DNA of 64,000 nucleotides, from positions 744,001-808,000 of the forward strand of contig NZ_JAEQNA010000001.1 of the NCBI RefSeq assembly GCF_016722895.1, written 5' to 3'. Shown piece after piece: positions 9,516-18,919 of this stretch; the stretch's first letter is position 1; the number at the start of each line of letters is the position of its first letter. The notes under the pieces were generated by a model. That model had not been told where the DNA came from, did no database searches, and worked only from the letters and a program-made list of their open reading frames with translations. Both the position numbers and the translations under genes were made by a program. This stretch comes from Ramlibacter aurantiacus (GTDB lineage: Bacteria > Pseudomonadota > Gammaproteobacteria > Burkholderiales > Burkholderiaceae_C).

Positions 9516-10207
9516 GCTATGTTTTCCAACCGCCCGCGCCCGTCGCCGTGCCGATCGTCGGGCGCGCCGAGCGCTTTCCGGTACACCGCATCTACTGCGT
9601 GGGCCGCAACTACGTCGAGCATGCCAAGGAGATGGGTTTCACCGGCCGCGAACCGCCATTCTTCTTTCTGAAGCCCGCCGACGCGGTGGTGGTGGTCGAC
9701 GAGGGGCAGACCGGCAGCATCCCCTACCCCTCGGCCACCAAGGACTTCCACCACGAGATCGAACTGGTGGTGGCCATCGGCGAGGGCGGCCGAAACATCA
9801 AGGCGGCCGATGCGATGCGGCACGTGTTCGGCTATGCGGTGGGCCTGGACATGACCCGGCGCGACCAGCAGGGCGAGATGAAGAAGCAGGGCCGGCCGTG
9901 GTGCATCGGCAAGGCCTTCGATCACTCGGCGCCCATTGGCCCGATCACGCCCGCCGCGCAGGCCGGCGACATCGAGCACGCAGCGATCTGGCTGCAGGTG
10001 AACGGCCAGGACCGCCAGCGCAGCAATGTCGACAAGTTGATCTGGAACATCGCCGAGACCATCGAACATCTGTCGGCGGCCTGGGAGCTGCAACCCGGCG
10101 ACCTGATCTATTCGGGCACGCCCGAAGGCGTGGCCGCGGTGGTGGCGGGCGACACCATGGTGGGCCACGTCGATGGCCTCGTACCCATCCGCGTGGGGGT
10201 GAAGTAA
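9512..10207 (+). CDS. Fumarylacetoacetate hydrolase family protein, probable fumarylpyruvate hydrolase
   Basis: The 231-residue FAH-family protein should hydrolyse fumarylpyruvate to fumarate and pyruvate, the last step of the gentisate route. It shows IYCVGRNYVEHAKEMG, the metal-binding acidic residues around FHHEIELVVAIG, and the end motif GDLIYSGTPEGVAAV typical of NagK-like enzymes. Starting directly at the overlap with gtdA (ATGA) gives the family length. The isomerase between the two steps is not in this operon; the GST at 5891-6532 could fill the gap. Confidence 0.9.
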   Translation: MSYVFQPPAPVAVPIVGRAERFPVHRIYCVGRNYVEHAKEMGFTGREPPFFFLKPADAVVVVDEGQTGSIPYPSATKDFHHEIELVVAIGEGGRNIKAADAMRHVFGYAVGLDMTRRDQQGEMKKQGRPWCIGKAFDHSAPIGPITPAAQAGDIEHAAIWLQVNGQDRQRSNVDKLIWNIAETIEHLSAAWELQPGDLIYSGTPEGVAAVVAGDTMVGHVDGLVPIRVGVK

Positions 10208-10280
10208 CCCGCCCCCCAGCGCTGCGCGGTGGCTCGTGACGAGCCCCGGCTCCTGTGCCTGCGGCACTTACACTTTGCCG

Positions 10281-10826
10281 ATGCTGCGCAGCCCCATCAA
10301 ACACTGCCGCAACTGCGGCACCGCGGTCGCCTATCGCTTGCCCGATGACGGCGACACGCGGGAGCGGGCCGTGTGTCCTTCATGCGCGACCGTCCACTAC
10401 GAGAACCCGCTGAACGTCGTGGGCACCCTGCCCCACCTGGACGACCGGGTGCTGCTGTGCAAGCGCAATATCGAGCCGCGATGGGGCAAGTGGACCCTGC
10501 CGGCGGGCTTCATGGAGCTCGGTGAGACCGCCGCCGAGGGCGCCGCCCGCGAGACCGTGGAGGAGGCCGGTGCGCAGTTCGAGATGGAACGCCTGCTGTC
10601 CGTGCTGAGCGTGCCCCGCGTGGGCCAGGTGCATCTTTTCTACCTGGCACGACTGACCAGCGACCGGTTCGAGCCCGGCATCGAGACGCTGGAAGCCCGC
10701 CTGTTCCGCGAAGACGAGATCCCCTGGGACGACATCGCCTTTCGCACGGTGAGGGAGACCTTGCTGCGGTACTTCGATGACCGGCGCAGCGGCCAGCACA
10801 CGGTACACACGATCGACATCGTCTGA
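10281..10826 (+). CDS. Nudix hydrolase with N-terminal zinc ribbon
   Basis: The 181-residue protein starts with a zinc ribbon, two CxxC-like pairs around residues 8-11 and 32-35 (HCRNC and CPSC). A Nudix domain follows with the box GFMELGETAAEGAARETVEEAG at about residues 76-97, which holds the Mg-binding REXXEE. This pairing resembles the NudC type NAD(+)/ADP-ribose pyrophosphatases, but the protein is short and the N-terminal NudC domain is missing. The substrate is therefore open. I started it at MLRSPIKHC; an earlier GTG/ATG-less extension to 10236 is possible. Confidence 0.82.
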   Translation: MLRSPIKHCRNCGTAVAYRLPDDGDTRERAVCPSCATVHYENPLNVVGTLPHLDDRVLLCKRNIEPRWGKWTLPAGFMELGETAAEGAARETVEEAGAQFEMERLLSVLSVPRVGQVHLFYLARLTSDRFEPGIETLEARLFREDEIPWDDIAFRTVRETLLRYFDDRRSGQHTVHTIDIV

Positions 10827-10855
10827 CCCATCGCGCGGCTGCTGCCGCGACCCCA

Positions 10856-11311
10856 TCAGCGGGGCAATAGCTTACCCAGCAGTTCCATGATGTGCGTGGG
10901 ATCGGCAGGCTTGGTGAGGTGCCCGTCGAATCCGGCCGCGGCCGTGCGCTCGCGGTCCTTCTCCTGGCCCCAGCCGGTCAGCGCGAGCACCACCGGTTGC
11001 GGCGACAAGGGCAAGGCGCGAATACGGCGGCAGACTTCGTGGCCGTCGAGATCAGGCAAGCCGATATCGAGCAGGACCGCCTGGGGAGGCTGCTGCTGCA
11101 GCGCCTGCAGACCGGAAGCGCCGTCGTAGGCGGCGCTGGCGGTGAAGCCACTGAGCATGAGGATGTCCACCAGCGTGTCGGCGGCATCGCGGTTGTCGTC
11201 GACCACGAGCACATGCGCCGGCTGTCCGGGCGCGGTGGATCGAGCGGCGTCGGCGGGTTGCGGGTCGCGGCCAGGCCGCTGCGAGTCGGGGTGGTTCGGG
11301 TTGTCTGACAC
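10856..11311 (-). CDS. Single-domain response regulator
   Basis: The 151-residue protein is a receiver domain after a 30-residue polar leader. It has the acidic pair Asp38-Asp39, phospho-acceptor Asp82 (LLDIGLPDLDG), the Thr of ALTGWG near residue 112, and Lys134 (LTKPAD). It has no output domain, so it probably acts by protein contact, like CheY, or passes phosphate on. A CHASE-domain histidine kinase is encoded on the same strand 360 bases upstream, with only a tiny peptide gene between, and is the likely partner. Confidence 0.85.
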   Translation of the reverse strand: MSDNPNHPDSQRPGRDPQPADAARSTAPGQPAHVLVVDDNRDAADTLVDILMLSGFTASAAYDGASGLQALQQQPPQAVLLDIGLPDLDGHEVCRRIRALPLSPQPVVLALTGWGQEKDRERTAAAGFDGHLTKPADPTHIMELLGKLLPR

Positions 11312-11452
11312 GGCCCGCCATTATGGAGCCGGTCGTGCGCGAAACAACTTGCCGCGATCCAGCGGTCACGGATCATGCGCGGCCCTGCCCGAGTGCTGCG
11401 CCGCCGCACGCAGGTCCACGCGGTGCCGACCCGCGTGCGGCGGTCGCGGCGG

Positions 11453-11530
11453 TCACAGCACGCCGAACAGCATCAGCAGCACGATGACGACGAGCGGCAC
11501 GCCAAGCAGCCAGAGAATCAGCGGCACCAT
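11453..11530 (-). CDS. 25-residue hydrophobic membrane peptide
   Basis: The frame encodes one short, wholly hydrophobic helix rich in Leu, Val and Ile (begins MVPLILWLLGVP). Its ATG has a good ribosome binding site, GAGGAG 7 bases upstream, which argues against a chance ORF. It lies between the response regulator and the histidine kinase on their strand. I recall similar tiny proteins in related genomes annotated as hypothetical; no function is known. Confidence 0.5.
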   Translation of the reverse strand: MVPLILWLLGVPLVVIVLLMLFGVL

Positions 11531-11673
11531 GACGTTCTCCTCACGAAGTGGTTGATGCAGCCACCTTAGGGGGGAGCAGCAGCTCGGCTGGCGGGTCGCC
11601 GCCGCAGGAGCGGGTAGGCCGGCGCCGACGCCTGAGGTACGCGTCGAGGTGGGGTGGTCGGCCGCGCCAGCCT

Positions 11674-13338
11674 TCAGGCGCGTGGGAGCGTGACCGTGAA
11701 CGCGGTGCCCTCGGCGGCGCTGGAAAGGCACTCCACCGTGCCTCCGTGGGCCTGCACGATCTGCTGGACGATATACAGCCCCAGCCCGATGTTGCGGGCC
11801 GACGACCCCTTGCGCGAGGGCCCCTGCTGCATGGGCTGGAAGAGCGCGGCCTGCAGCTGCGGCGAGATCGGCTCGCCTTCGTTGTGGACACGCAGGCGGA
11901 TGCGCTGACCCTCGGCGTGGACAGCCACCGTGATGGGCGCGTCGGTGGCTCCGTAGACCAGGGCGTTGTTCAGGAGATTGGACACGAGCTGCGCCATGCG
12001 GTCGGGGTCCCACGTCCCCGAGGCATCGCCGCGCGCGCTGAAGACGATCTGGCGGTCACGATGCGCGAGCTGAATCTCATCGACCGTCTGGTGCACGATC
12101 TGGATCAGGTCGCCCGGTGTGCGCAGCACCGGAATGCCACCGGAGAAACGTGCCTGGGTGAAGTCGAGCAGGTCCCGGACCATGCGAAGGCTCATGTCGC
12201 CGCTCGCCTGGATGCGCCGGACACAACGCCCGAACTCTTCGCTCAGCGATGCGTTCTCGAGCAAGGTGGCGTTGAGCTTGATGACGTTAAGGGGGTTGCG
12301 CAGGTCGTGCGACACGATTCCGATCAGCAGTTCGGCGAACTGCACCTGCTGCCCCAGCTCGGCATTGCGCCGTTCAGCGCGGCGTCGCTCACTGACCTGC
12401 ACGCGGGCCAGGGTGAACAGCAGCGCCGTGATCACCAGGCAGACCACCAGGACCACGAAGGGGCGAATCCGCTCGAGCATCGACAACCCGCTCTCGATCC
12501 GCTCGAAGCGCAGCAGCCAGCGCTGGCCGGCGTGCTCGGCGAACCGTTCGAAGACCGGCCGCGTGGTTGCTTCGGCGTGGCCCCACAGCAGGCCATCGTC
12601 GGGCTGACCGGTGACGTGGATCGAATGCAGCGCGATGGGGGTGTCGCTGAACAGGCCGCTGAAGAAGTCGACGGCGCGAAACGGCGCATACGCAAAGCCC
12701 GACAGCTGCGCCCTGCGCTCGGGCACGGTGGGCGGCACGCCACCACCCGCATATACCGGCACGTAGATCAGGAAACCCCGCGACTTCTCCGGCAGGATTT
12801 CCTGGCGCAGCACCACGCCACCGCTCATCGCGGGCTCGCCGGTGTCACGCGCGCGGTCCATGGCGGCTGCCCGGGTGGCCTCGGAGTGCATGTCGAACCC
12901 CAGGGCCGCGCGGTTGCGTTCGTCGAGCGGCTCGAGCAGGCGGATCTCGAACCGGTCGCCCGGCCCGAGCTTCGGGCTCCAGCCGATGCCCTGGATGCCG
13001 GGGTAATCCTGATTGATGCGCAAGCCCTGCACGAAGGTCGAGAACCCATCGGCATCGAGCGAAGGGCCTTCGGCTTCGATGAACGCGCGCGTCGCCCGCA
13101 ACAAGGCGAGGTAGGCGCTGAGGCGGCTGTCAAGCCGCGAGAGGTCCTGGTCCATGGCCAACTCGGCGCGGGCCATCTCACGCTCTTGCAGGACCCGGGT
13201 CGAAACGAAGGTGGCGATCGCCGTCAGCACGAGGCCGCTGACGAGGACCACGACCGCGCGGTCCAGCAGCAGGCGCCGCCAGGCCCTGCGCAGGCCACTG
13301 GCGCTACGGTAGGCCCGAGCTGGAGACGGATCGATCAT
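11674..13338 (-). CDS. CHASE-domain sensor histidine kinase
   Basis: The 554-residue inner-membrane kinase has helices at about residues 28-46 and 293-311. They bracket a periplasmic CHASE sensor (about 70-270, with LRATRAFIEAEG and YPGIQGIGWSP). The cytoplasmic part holds a HisKA domain with the phospho-accepting His344 (IVSHDLRNPLN) and an ATPase domain with the N box NLLNNALVYG near 454-463. Its G2 box is NIGLGLYIVQQIVQAHGG near 516-533. CHASE domains sense small extracellular ligands; the ligand here is unknown. The response regulator downstream is the probable partner. Confidence 0.9.
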   Translation of the reverse strand: MIDPSPARAYRSASGLRRAWRRLLLDRAVVVLVSGLVLTAIATFVSTRVLQEREMARAELAMDQDLSRLDSRLSAYLALLRATRAFIEAEGPSLDADGFSTFVQGLRINQDYPGIQGIGWSPKLGPGDRFEIRLLEPLDERNRAALGFDMHSEATRAAAMDRARDTGEPAMSGGVVLRQEILPEKSRGFLIYVPVYAGGGVPPTVPERRAQLSGFAYAPFRAVDFFSGLFSDTPIALHSIHVTGQPDDGLLWGHAEATTRPVFERFAEHAGQRWLLRFERIESGLSMLERIRPFVVLVVCLVITALLFTLARVQVSERRRAERRNAELGQQVQFAELLIGIVSHDLRNPLNVIKLNATLLENASLSEEFGRCVRRIQASGDMSLRMVRDLLDFTQARFSGGIPVLRTPGDLIQIVHQTVDEIQLAHRDRQIVFSARGDASGTWDPDRMAQLVSNLLNNALVYGATDAPITVAVHAEGQRIRLRVHNEGEPISPQLQAALFQPMQQGPSRKGSSARNIGLGLYIVQQIVQAHGGTVECLSSAAEGTAFTVTLPRA

Positions 13339-13435
13339 GTGCGGGCGGAAATCAGGATCGCGACATTACCCGATGAGGCGCCGACCCGGGCAAGGCCTGC
13401 CGCCCTCCCCTGCGAATGACAAGACCGAAGCCCCA

Positions 13436-13473
13436 ACGAAGAAAGGGCCAGGCCCTTGTGGGACCTGACCCTT
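13436..13473 (-). terminator. Terminator after tRNA-Pro
   Basis: On the minus strand AAGGGTCAGG pairs with CCTGGCCCTT (one G-U pair) around an 11-base loop, followed by TCTTCGTT. It lies 12 bases after the tRNA end. Confidence 0.6.
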
Positions 13474-13485
13474 GTTCTGAATAAA

Positions 13486-13562
13486 TGGTCGGCGTGGCGG
13501 GATTCGAACTCGCGACCCCTTGCACCCCATGCAAGTGCGCTACCAGGCTGCGCTACACGCCG
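13486..13562 (-). tRNA. tRNA-Pro (anticodon GGG)
   Basis: The 77-base gene folds as a cloverleaf with acceptor stem CGGCGTG/CACGCCG. The anticodon arm is CTTGC-ATGGGGT-GCAAG with anticodon GGG, the T arm contains GTTCGAATC, and CCA is encoded at the 3' end. The loop with A32 and U38 around GGG is usual for proline tRNAs. It reads CCC and CCU codons. It stands between the histidine kinase and merR genes. Confidence 0.95.
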
Positions 13563-13612
13563 ACAAGCCTCAGATTATAGACTGCGTTTTCGACGACTCC
13601 GGCCCTGCCTGA

Positions 13613-14077
13613 TCAGCGCGAATACGACAGCAGGTCGCGGATCTCGCACAACTCGCGCCGCAACAGCAGCAGTCGCTGGTCGACCGGGTCGAGCTCGCCT
13701 TCGGGCACCGCGATGGGTGGTGGCGCGGCCTCGGTGAACGACGAGTCGGCTTCGTCGAGCTCGACCAGGTCGATGCCCTCGACCGGCGCCTCGGGGATCC
13801 GTCGCCGGTCGCGTTCACCCTGGGCCAACTCCTGCAGCTTGTTGCGCGCGCCGCTGATGGTGAACCCCTGGTCGTACAGCAGCTCACGGATGCGGCGGAT
13901 CATGAGCACCTCGTGGTGCTGGTAGTAGCGCCGGTTGCCGCGCCGCTTCATGGGGCGCAGTTGGGTGAACTCCTGCTCCCAGTAGCGCAGCACGTGCGGC
14001 TTGACACCGCACAGCTCACTCACTTCACCAATCGTGAAATAGCGCTTGGCGGGGATCGGCGGGAGGGTTTTCTCCAT
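13613..14077 (-). CDS. MerR-family regulator at the end of the ihfA operon
   Basis: The 154-residue protein starts with a MerR winged helix-turn-helix (YFTIGEVSELCGVKPHVLRYWEQEF, residues 13-37, and the wing RRGNRRYYQHHEVLMI). A coiled stretch and an acidic, Pro-rich tail follow. It has no metal-binding cysteines at the C-terminus, so it is not a classical mercury or copper sensor. A MerR gene after ihfA is a conserved arrangement in Burkholderiales; its targets are unknown. The ATG of MEKTLPP was chosen because the longer frame has no supporting homologous start. Confidence 0.85.
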   Translation of the reverse strand: MEKTLPPIPAKRYFTIGEVSELCGVKPHVLRYWEQEFTQLRPMKRRGNRRYYQHHEVLMIRRIRELLYDQGFTISGARNKLQELAQGERDRRRIPEAPVEGIDLVELDEADSSFTEAAPPPIAVPEGELDPVDQRLLLLRRELCEIRDLLSYSR

Positions 14078-14214
14078 CGAGGGCAGCAGGTCTGGCAGGT
14101 GGACTGGGGGGGGGCGGGACAGCGAGGTTACTCCAGCGCGCCGGCAGGGCCAAGCGATCTGATGCGCACCACTTGGCGCCGTGCGCACAGGGCCCGCGCG
14201 TCGTGCTTTTTGCG

Positions 14215-14574
14215 CTACTGCGGCGCCTGCCCCTGGATCATTTCCTTGAGCTTGCTGCTCGCGTGGAACGTGACCACTCGCCGCGCCTCGATCGGGATCA
14301 GCTCGCCGGTGCGGGGATTGCGCCCGGGTCGAGGCGCCTTGGTGCGGATCTGGAAGTTGCCGAAGCCGCTGATCTTGATGTCCTGCCCTTCGATCAGTCG
14401 CGCGACGATCAGATCGAAAAAGGCGTCGATCATGTCCTTGGACTCGCGCTTGTTCAGGCCGATCTGCTCGAACAGCAGCTCGGCCAGCTGCGCTTTCGTC
14501 AGCGCGGGAGTCTCCAGGCTCTCCACGGTGAACTCCATGTCGAGCTCCTGCTTGTCCCGGTTCAATGCATCCAT
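14215..14574 (-). CDS. ihfA: Integration host factor subunit alpha
   Basis: IHF-alpha pairs with IHF-beta to bend DNA in replication, recombination and transcription. The 119-residue protein is a HU/IHF fold with [31 protein letters not shown] at the front and the DNA arm [22 protein letters not shown], including the Pro that wedges into DNA. It is slightly longer than E. coli IHF-alpha, because the reading starts at MDALNRDK; an internal ATG 12 codons on (MEFTVES) is an alternative. It begins 2 bases after the pheT stop, as in many proteobacteria. Confidence 0.95.
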   Translation of the reverse strand: MDALNRDKQELDMEFTVESLETPALTKAQLAELLFEQIGLNKRESKDMIDAFFDLIVARLIEGQDIKISGFGNFQIRTKAPRPGRNPRTGELIPIEARRVVTFHASSKLKEMIQGQAPQ

Positions 14575-14576
14575 CC

Positions 14577-16997
14577 TCAGGCCCTCAGGCGCCCCTTCAA
14601 GTCGGTGGAGATGCGAGCGACGATCGCCTGGACCGCACCGTCGATCTGTTCCTCGGTGAGTGTGGTCAGCGCGCTGGCCAGGGTCAAGCGGATTGCGAGG
14701 CTCTTTTCGCCCGGGGCCAGCCCAGCCGAGGCCTGCTGCGGCCGGTACACGTCGAAGAGCGTTGCATCGCGCAGCAGGCCGCCGGTGTCGGCTGCACGCA
14801 CGGCTGCAACCAGCGCGTCATGCGTGACCGATTCGGCGACGATGACCGCGATATCGCGCTCGGCCGGCTGGAACCGCGGCACCGGCTCGAAGGCGGGCTG
14901 CTGGCGCGCAAGCACGGCGTCGAGATCGAGCTCGAACAGCATCGGCGCGGCCGGCAACTCCCACTGCTGGCGCCAGCGCGGGTGCAGCTCACCGACGAAG
15001 CCGATCGACTGCCCCTGCAGGAACACCTCGGCGCAGCGGCCCGGGTGCAGCGCAGGATGGGTGGCGGCGCGGAATTCGCAGTGGCGAGGGCTCAGGAGTG
15101 ACTCGATGTCACCCTTGAGATCGAAGAAGTCCACCTGCGGCTGCCCCTTGCGGGCCCACTGGAGGCCATCAGGCGAGCCATAGGCAAGGCCGCCGACTTG
15201 CATGGGCTGGCGGATGCCGCGCACCGTGCTGTCGGTGGTGACGACGGCGCCATCGCGAACGAACACGCGACCGAGTTCGAACACGCGGACCCGGTCTGCC
15301 CTGCGATCGAGGTTGTGGCGCAGCACCTGCAGCAGCGAGCCCATCAGCGACGAGCGCATCACGCCCATGGTGCTGGCGATCGGATTGAGCAGCCGCACCG
15401 GATCGGCGTTGCCCGCGAGTTCGCGTTCCCAGGTTTCTTCGACAAAACTGAAGTTGATCGTCTCCTGGTAGCCGAGCGCCGCAAGCAGGCGACGCAAGGC
15501 GAAGCGGCTGCGTCGGGACTCACTGACCGGCCGTGCGACGACCGGCGCCAGGGGGGGCGTGGTGGGCAGCTTTTCGTAGCCCACGATGCGCGCCACCTCC
15601 TCGATCAGGTCCTCCTCGATCGACAGGTCGAATCGATGCGGCGGCGGATTCACCGTGAGCAGGTCGCCGTCGACGACGACTTCCAGCCCGAGGCGTGAGA
15701 GCGCTTGCTGGCACTGCGACGGCGTCAGCGGCATGCCAATCACCTTGGCCGCGCGCGCCGCGCGCAGCGTCACCGGGTTGCGCTGCGGCAAGGCGACCAC
15801 GTGGTCGTCGATCGGCCCAGCCTGGCCACCGCAGATGTCCTGCACCAGGCGCGTGATGTGCTCGATACGAGCGACGGTCTGGCTCGGGTCCACGCCCCGC
15901 TCGAACCGGTGGCCCCCATCGGTCGAGAAGTTGTAGCGGCGCGAACGGCCCTGGACGGCCAGCGGGTGCCAGAAAGCGGCTTCGATGTAGACGTTGCGGG
16001 TGTCGTCCGACACAGCCGTCCAGTCGCCGCCCATGATGCCGGCGAGCGACTCGACCTGGGCGTTGTCGGCGATCACCCCCACCTTCTCGTCCACGTTCAC
16101 CGTGTTGCCATTGAGCAGCTTGAGCTGTTCACCCGCACGGCCCCAGCGCACCTCCAGTTCGCCGTGGATCTTGTCGAGGTCGAAGATGTGGGACGGCTGG
16201 CCGAGCTCGAACATCACGTAGTTCGAAATGTCCACCAGTGCCGAAACGCTGCGCTGGCCGCAGCGCGCCAGCCGGTCGACCATCCATTGGGGCGTGCGGG
16301 CCTTGGGATCGATGCCGCGCACCACGCGGCCGGAGAAACGCCCGCACAAATCCGGTGCGGTGACCGAGACTCGCAACCGCTGGTCATGCGCGGGTGGCAC
16401 CGGCGCGACAGAGGGCTCGCGCAAGGGTGCGCCGGTCAAGGCTGCGAGCTCCCGGGCGACGCCGTAGACGCTGAGCGCGTGCGCGAGGTTGGGCGTGAGC
16501 TTGAGCGTGAACAAGGTGTCGTCGAGCGCCAGCACCTGGCGCACGTCGGCACCGACCGGCGCGTCGATCGACAGCTCGAGCAGACCACCGTGGTCGTCGC
16601 TCAGCTTGAGTTCGCGCGCCGAGCACAGCATGCCGTGGCTGTCCACCCCGCGCAATTTGCCCAGCTTGATGGCGAAAGGCTTGCCGTCTTCGCCCGGCGG
16701 CAGCTCGGCGCCGACCAGGGCGCAAGGCACCCGAATGCCGGCACGCGCGTTCGGTGCGCCGCACACGATCTGCAGCAGGCCACCCTGCCCCACGTCGACC
16801 TGGCACACGCGCAGGCGGTCGGCGTCGGGATGAGGGGAGGCCTCGCGGATCTCGCCCACCACGACCTGGGTGAACGGGGGTGCCACCGGTCGCAGCTCTT
16901 CGACCTCAAGGCCGCCCATGGTCAGGGTGTCGGCGAGCTCGCGGGTGGTGAGCGGCGGGTTGCAGAACTCGCGCAACCAGGACTCGGGGAATTGCAT
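14577..16997 (-). CDS. pheT: Phenylalanyl-tRNA synthetase beta subunit
   Basis: PheT forms the alpha2-beta2 enzyme that charges tRNA-Phe. At 806 residues it has the normal bacterial length. It shows an N-terminal tRNA-binding fold (about residues 40-150, [17 protein letters not shown]), the B3/B4 editing region, B5 with the [19 protein letters not shown] segment, and the C-terminal anticodon-binding fold ([14 protein letters not shown]). It follows pheS by 63 bases and touches ihfA. Confidence 0.97.
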   Translation of the reverse strand: MQFPESWLREFCNPPLTTRELADTLTMGGLEVEELRPVAPPFTQVVVGEIREASPHPDADRLRVCQVDVGQGGLLQIVCGAPNARAGIRVPCALVGAELPPGEDGKPFAIKLGKLRGVDSHGMLCSARELKLSDDHGGLLELSIDAPVGADVRQVLALDDTLFTLKLTPNLAHALSVYGVARELAALTGAPLREPSVAPVPPAHDQRLRVSVTAPDLCGRFSGRVVRGIDPKARTPQWMVDRLARCGQRSVSALVDISNYVMFELGQPSHIFDLDKIHGELEVRWGRAGEQLKLLNGNTVNVDEKVGVIADNAQVESLAGIMGGDWTAVSDDTRNVYIEAAFWHPLAVQGRSRRYNFSTDGGHRFERGVDPSQTVARIEHITRLVQDICGGQAGPIDDHVVALPQRNPVTLRAARAAKVIGMPLTPSQCQQALSRLGLEVVVDGDLLTVNPPPHRFDLSIEEDLIEEVARIVGYEKLPTTPPLAPVVARPVSESRRSRFALRRLLAALGYQETINFSFVEETWERELAGNADPVRLLNPIASTMGVMRSSLMGSLLQVLRHNLDRRADRVRVFELGRVFVRDGAVVTTDSTVRGIRQPMQVGGLAYGSPDGLQWARKGQPQVDFFDLKGDIESLLSPRHCEFRAATHPALHPGRCAEVFLQGQSIGFVGELHPRWRQQWELPAAPMLFELDLDAVLARQQPAFEPVPRFQPAERDIAVIVAESVTHDALVAAVRAADTGGLLRDATLFDVYRPQQASAGLAPGEKSLAIRLTLASALTTLTEEQIDGAVQAIVARISTDLKGRLRA

Positions 16998-17060
16998 CTT
17001 TTTTCGTGCTCTGTGTGTGATCCGGCCAGGGGTGATCCGTACCCGGGCCGAAGCCGCGGT

Positions 17061-18107
17061 CTATCGGAACTGGCGCAGGAAGCGGATGTCGCCTTCAAAA
17101 AACAGGCGCAGGTCGTTCACCCCATACCTGAGCATCGTGAGGCGGTCGGGTCCCATGCCGAATGCGAAGCCGATGGTCTTCTCGGGATCGAGCCCCATGT
17201 TGCGCACCACCTGCGGGTGCACCTGGCCGGCGCCGGCAACCTCGAGCCAGCGCCCAGCGAGCGGCCCGCTCTGGAACTGGATATCGACCTCGGCACTCGG
17301 CTCGGTGAAGGGAAAGAAACTGGGCCGGAACCTGAGGGCGAGGTCGTCGGTCTCGAAGAAGGTGCGGCAGAAGTCCGTGAAGACGACCTTCAGGTCCTTG
17401 AAGCTCACATTCGATCCCAGCCAAAGCCCCTCGCACTGGTGGAACATGGGCGAGTGCGTGGCGTCGCTGTCCACGCGGTAGGTTCGGCCGGGGGCGATGA
17501 CGCGGATCTCGGGCATGTCGGCGGCGCCGGCGTGCTTCTTGATGTGCGCCTGCGCATAGCGCACCTGCATCGGGCTGGTGTGCGGCCGCAGGTTGTAGGG
17601 GATGCCGTCCTCGCCGTCGATGTCGACGTAGAAGGTGTCCTGCATCGACCGCGCCGGATGGTTCGGCGGATTGTTCAGCGAGGTGAAGCTGTACCAGTCG
17701 GTCTCGATCTCGGGGCCGTCGGCCACATCGAAGCCCATGCTGGCGAAGATCTGTTCGATGCGCTCCATGGTGAGGCTCACCGGGTGCAGCCCGCCAGGCT
17801 CGCGACGGCGCCCGGGCAGCGTCACGTCCAGGGACTCGGCCTGGAGCTGGGCTTCGAGTTCGGCCTCCGCCAGAGCGCGGCGTCGGGCGTTCAGGGCCTC
17901 CTCGATCGCCTGCTTGGCCTGGTTGATGGCGGCGCCGCGCGTCTTCTTGTCTTCCGGCGAGAGGGCGGCCATGCCCTTCATCATGTCGGTGATGCGACCG
18001 GACTTGCCGATGAAACGCGCCTTGGCGTCTTCGAGCTGCGCCGGAGTGGCGGCCACTGCGAAGGCCTCGCGTGCGCTGGCAACGATGGAATCGAGTTCGC
18101 TGTTCAT
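17061..18107 (-). CDS. pheS: Phenylalanyl-tRNA synthetase alpha subunit
   Basis: PheS is the catalytic subunit of the phenylalanyl-tRNA synthetase. The 348-residue protein has an N-terminal coiled coil and class II motifs: [12 protein letters not shown] (motif 1 region), [20 protein letters not shown] (motif 2), and [13 protein letters not shown] (motif 3). I chose the ATG at MNSELDS, the family start. Directly before it is a T tract belonging to a hairpin, so the gene has no recognisable Shine-Dalgarno sequence. An in-frame TTG nine codons upstream (18132-18134) lies within that hairpin. Confidence 0.96.
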   Translation of the reverse strand: MNSELDSIVASAREAFAVAATPAQLEDAKARFIGKSGRITDMMKGMAALSPEDKKTRGAAINQAKQAIEEALNARRRALAEAELEAQLQAESLDVTLPGRRREPGGLHPVSLTMERIEQIFASMGFDVADGPEIETDWYSFTSLNNPPNHPARSMQDTFYVDIDGEDGIPYNLRPHTSPMQVRYAQAHIKKHAGAADMPEIRVIAPGRTYRVDSDATHSPMFHQCEGLWLGSNVSFKDLKVVFTDFCRTFFETDDLALRFRPSFFPFTEPSAEVDIQFQSGPLAGRWLEVAGAGQVHPQVVRNMGLDPEKTIGFAFGMGPDRLTMLRYGVNDLRLFFEGDIRFLRQFR

Positions 18108-18109
18108 AC

Positions 18110-18147
18110 AAAAAAACAGGGCTAGTGCCTGCAAGCCCTAGCCCTGT
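18110..18147 (-). terminator. Terminator-like hairpin abutting the pheS start
   Basis: On the minus strand ACAGGGCTAG and CTAGCCCTGT form a perfect 10-bp stem with a 12-base loop, followed by a run of T. The T run ends two bases before the pheS ATG. A second small hairpin, CGCCC-TTTTC-GGGCG, lies just upstream. It could end transcription after rplT, or act as an attenuator for pheST. Confidence 0.7.
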
Positions 18148-18199
18148 CGAGGTTGGTTGCACCGGGCATCGCCCGAAAAGGGCGGTGCGCGACGTGAAC

Positions 18200-18559
18200 T
18201 CAAGCCGCCAGCTTGGCCTTGACTTGCTCCACGATGCCGGCAAAGGCGGCCTTGTCGTGCACGGCGATGTCGGCGAGGACCTTGCGGTCGATGCCGATGC
18301 CTGCCTTGCGGATGCCGTTGGCGAACTGGCTGTAGGTCAGGCCCAATTCACGCGCGGCGGCGTTGATACGGGCAATCCACAGCTGGCGGAACACCCGCTT
18401 CTTGGCACGACGGTCGCGGTAGGCATATTGCCCCGCCTTCATCACCGCTTCTTTGGCGATGCGGAAGACGTTGCCGCGGCGACCGCGGAAGCCCTTGGCC
18501 AGGGCGAGAACTTTCTTGTGACGGGCGCGCGCCGTTACACCACGCTTGACTCGAGGCAT
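18200..18559 (-). CDS. rplT: 50S ribosomal protein L20
   Basis: L20 binds 23S rRNA early in 50S assembly and in E. coli also represses its own operon. The 119-residue protein has the long basic N-terminal helix ([28 protein letters not shown]) and the globular end [20 protein letters not shown]. Length and sequence are typical. It is third in infC-rpmI-rplT, 26 bases after rpmI. Confidence 0.98.
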   Translation of the reverse strand: MPRVKRGVTARARHKKVLALAKGFRGRRGNVFRIAKEAVMKAGQYAYRDRRAKKRVFRQLWIARINAAARELGLTYSQFANGIRKAGIGIDRKVLADIAVHDKAAFAGIVEQVKAKLAA

Positions 18560-18585
18560 GTGCTACTCCTTCGTTCGTCGGTTGA

Positions 18586-18789
18586 TCAAAGGCCCGCGAA
18601 CGGGAGCATCTGCGCCATGTGACCCATGTTGGTCTCATGCACAGCCACCGCCCCACGCAGATGGCGCTTGGTCTTGGTGGACTTCTTGGTGAGGATGTGG
18701 CGCTTGAACGCCTGGCCCCGCTTGACGGTTCCACCGGGACGAACGCGGAAACGCTTCTTCGCGCCGCTCTTGGTCTTCATCTTGGGCAT
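18586..18789 (-). CDS. rpmI: 50S ribosomal protein L35
   Basis: L35 is a small basic protein of the large subunit. The 67-residue product ([20 protein letters not shown]...) is full length. Two ATGs lie close together. The second, giving MPKMKT, is 7 bases after AAGGAG and is the family start, whereas the first is only one base from it. Confidence 0.97.
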   Translation of the reverse strand: MPKMKTKSGAKKRFRVRPGGTVKRGQAFKRHILTKKSTKTKRHLRGAVAVHETNMGHMAQMLPFAGL

Positions 18790-18896
18790 GTACATGCTCC
18801 TTCTTCATTTGTGCTCGTGAGGCGCCGCGAACCTCCGCGGACTTGCTGGCCCCGAGCCACTTTTTTCGGAGAGCCGTGAAGCCCTCCTTCGACAAA

Positions 18897-18919
18897 CCGG
18901 CAGGCGACCAACCTGCCGG
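18897..18919 (-). other. Strong inverted repeat in the infC-rpmI gap
   Basis: CCGGCAGG (18897-18904) and CCTGCCGG (18912-18919) form an 8-bp GC-rich stem with a 7-base loop inside the 166-base infC-rpmI gap. In E. coli this is where L20 represses rpmI translation, so an RNA regulatory element is possible. No sequence match to that operator is claimed. Confidence 0.4.

Noticed and set aside
13440-13565. Integration site (att) at the tRNA-Pro gene
   Set aside because: No integrase or direct repeat of the tRNA end is seen nearby.
15705-18125. 806-codon open frame antisense to pheT/pheS
   Set aside because: It is a GC-driven shadow: no domain is recognisable, it has no start signal, and pheT and pheS beneath it are certain.
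18105-18180. Leader peptide for a pheS attenuator
   Set aside because: The ATG frame before the hairpin encodes [15 protein letters not shown] with no Phe codon, so a leader-peptide attenuator sensing Phe is not supported.
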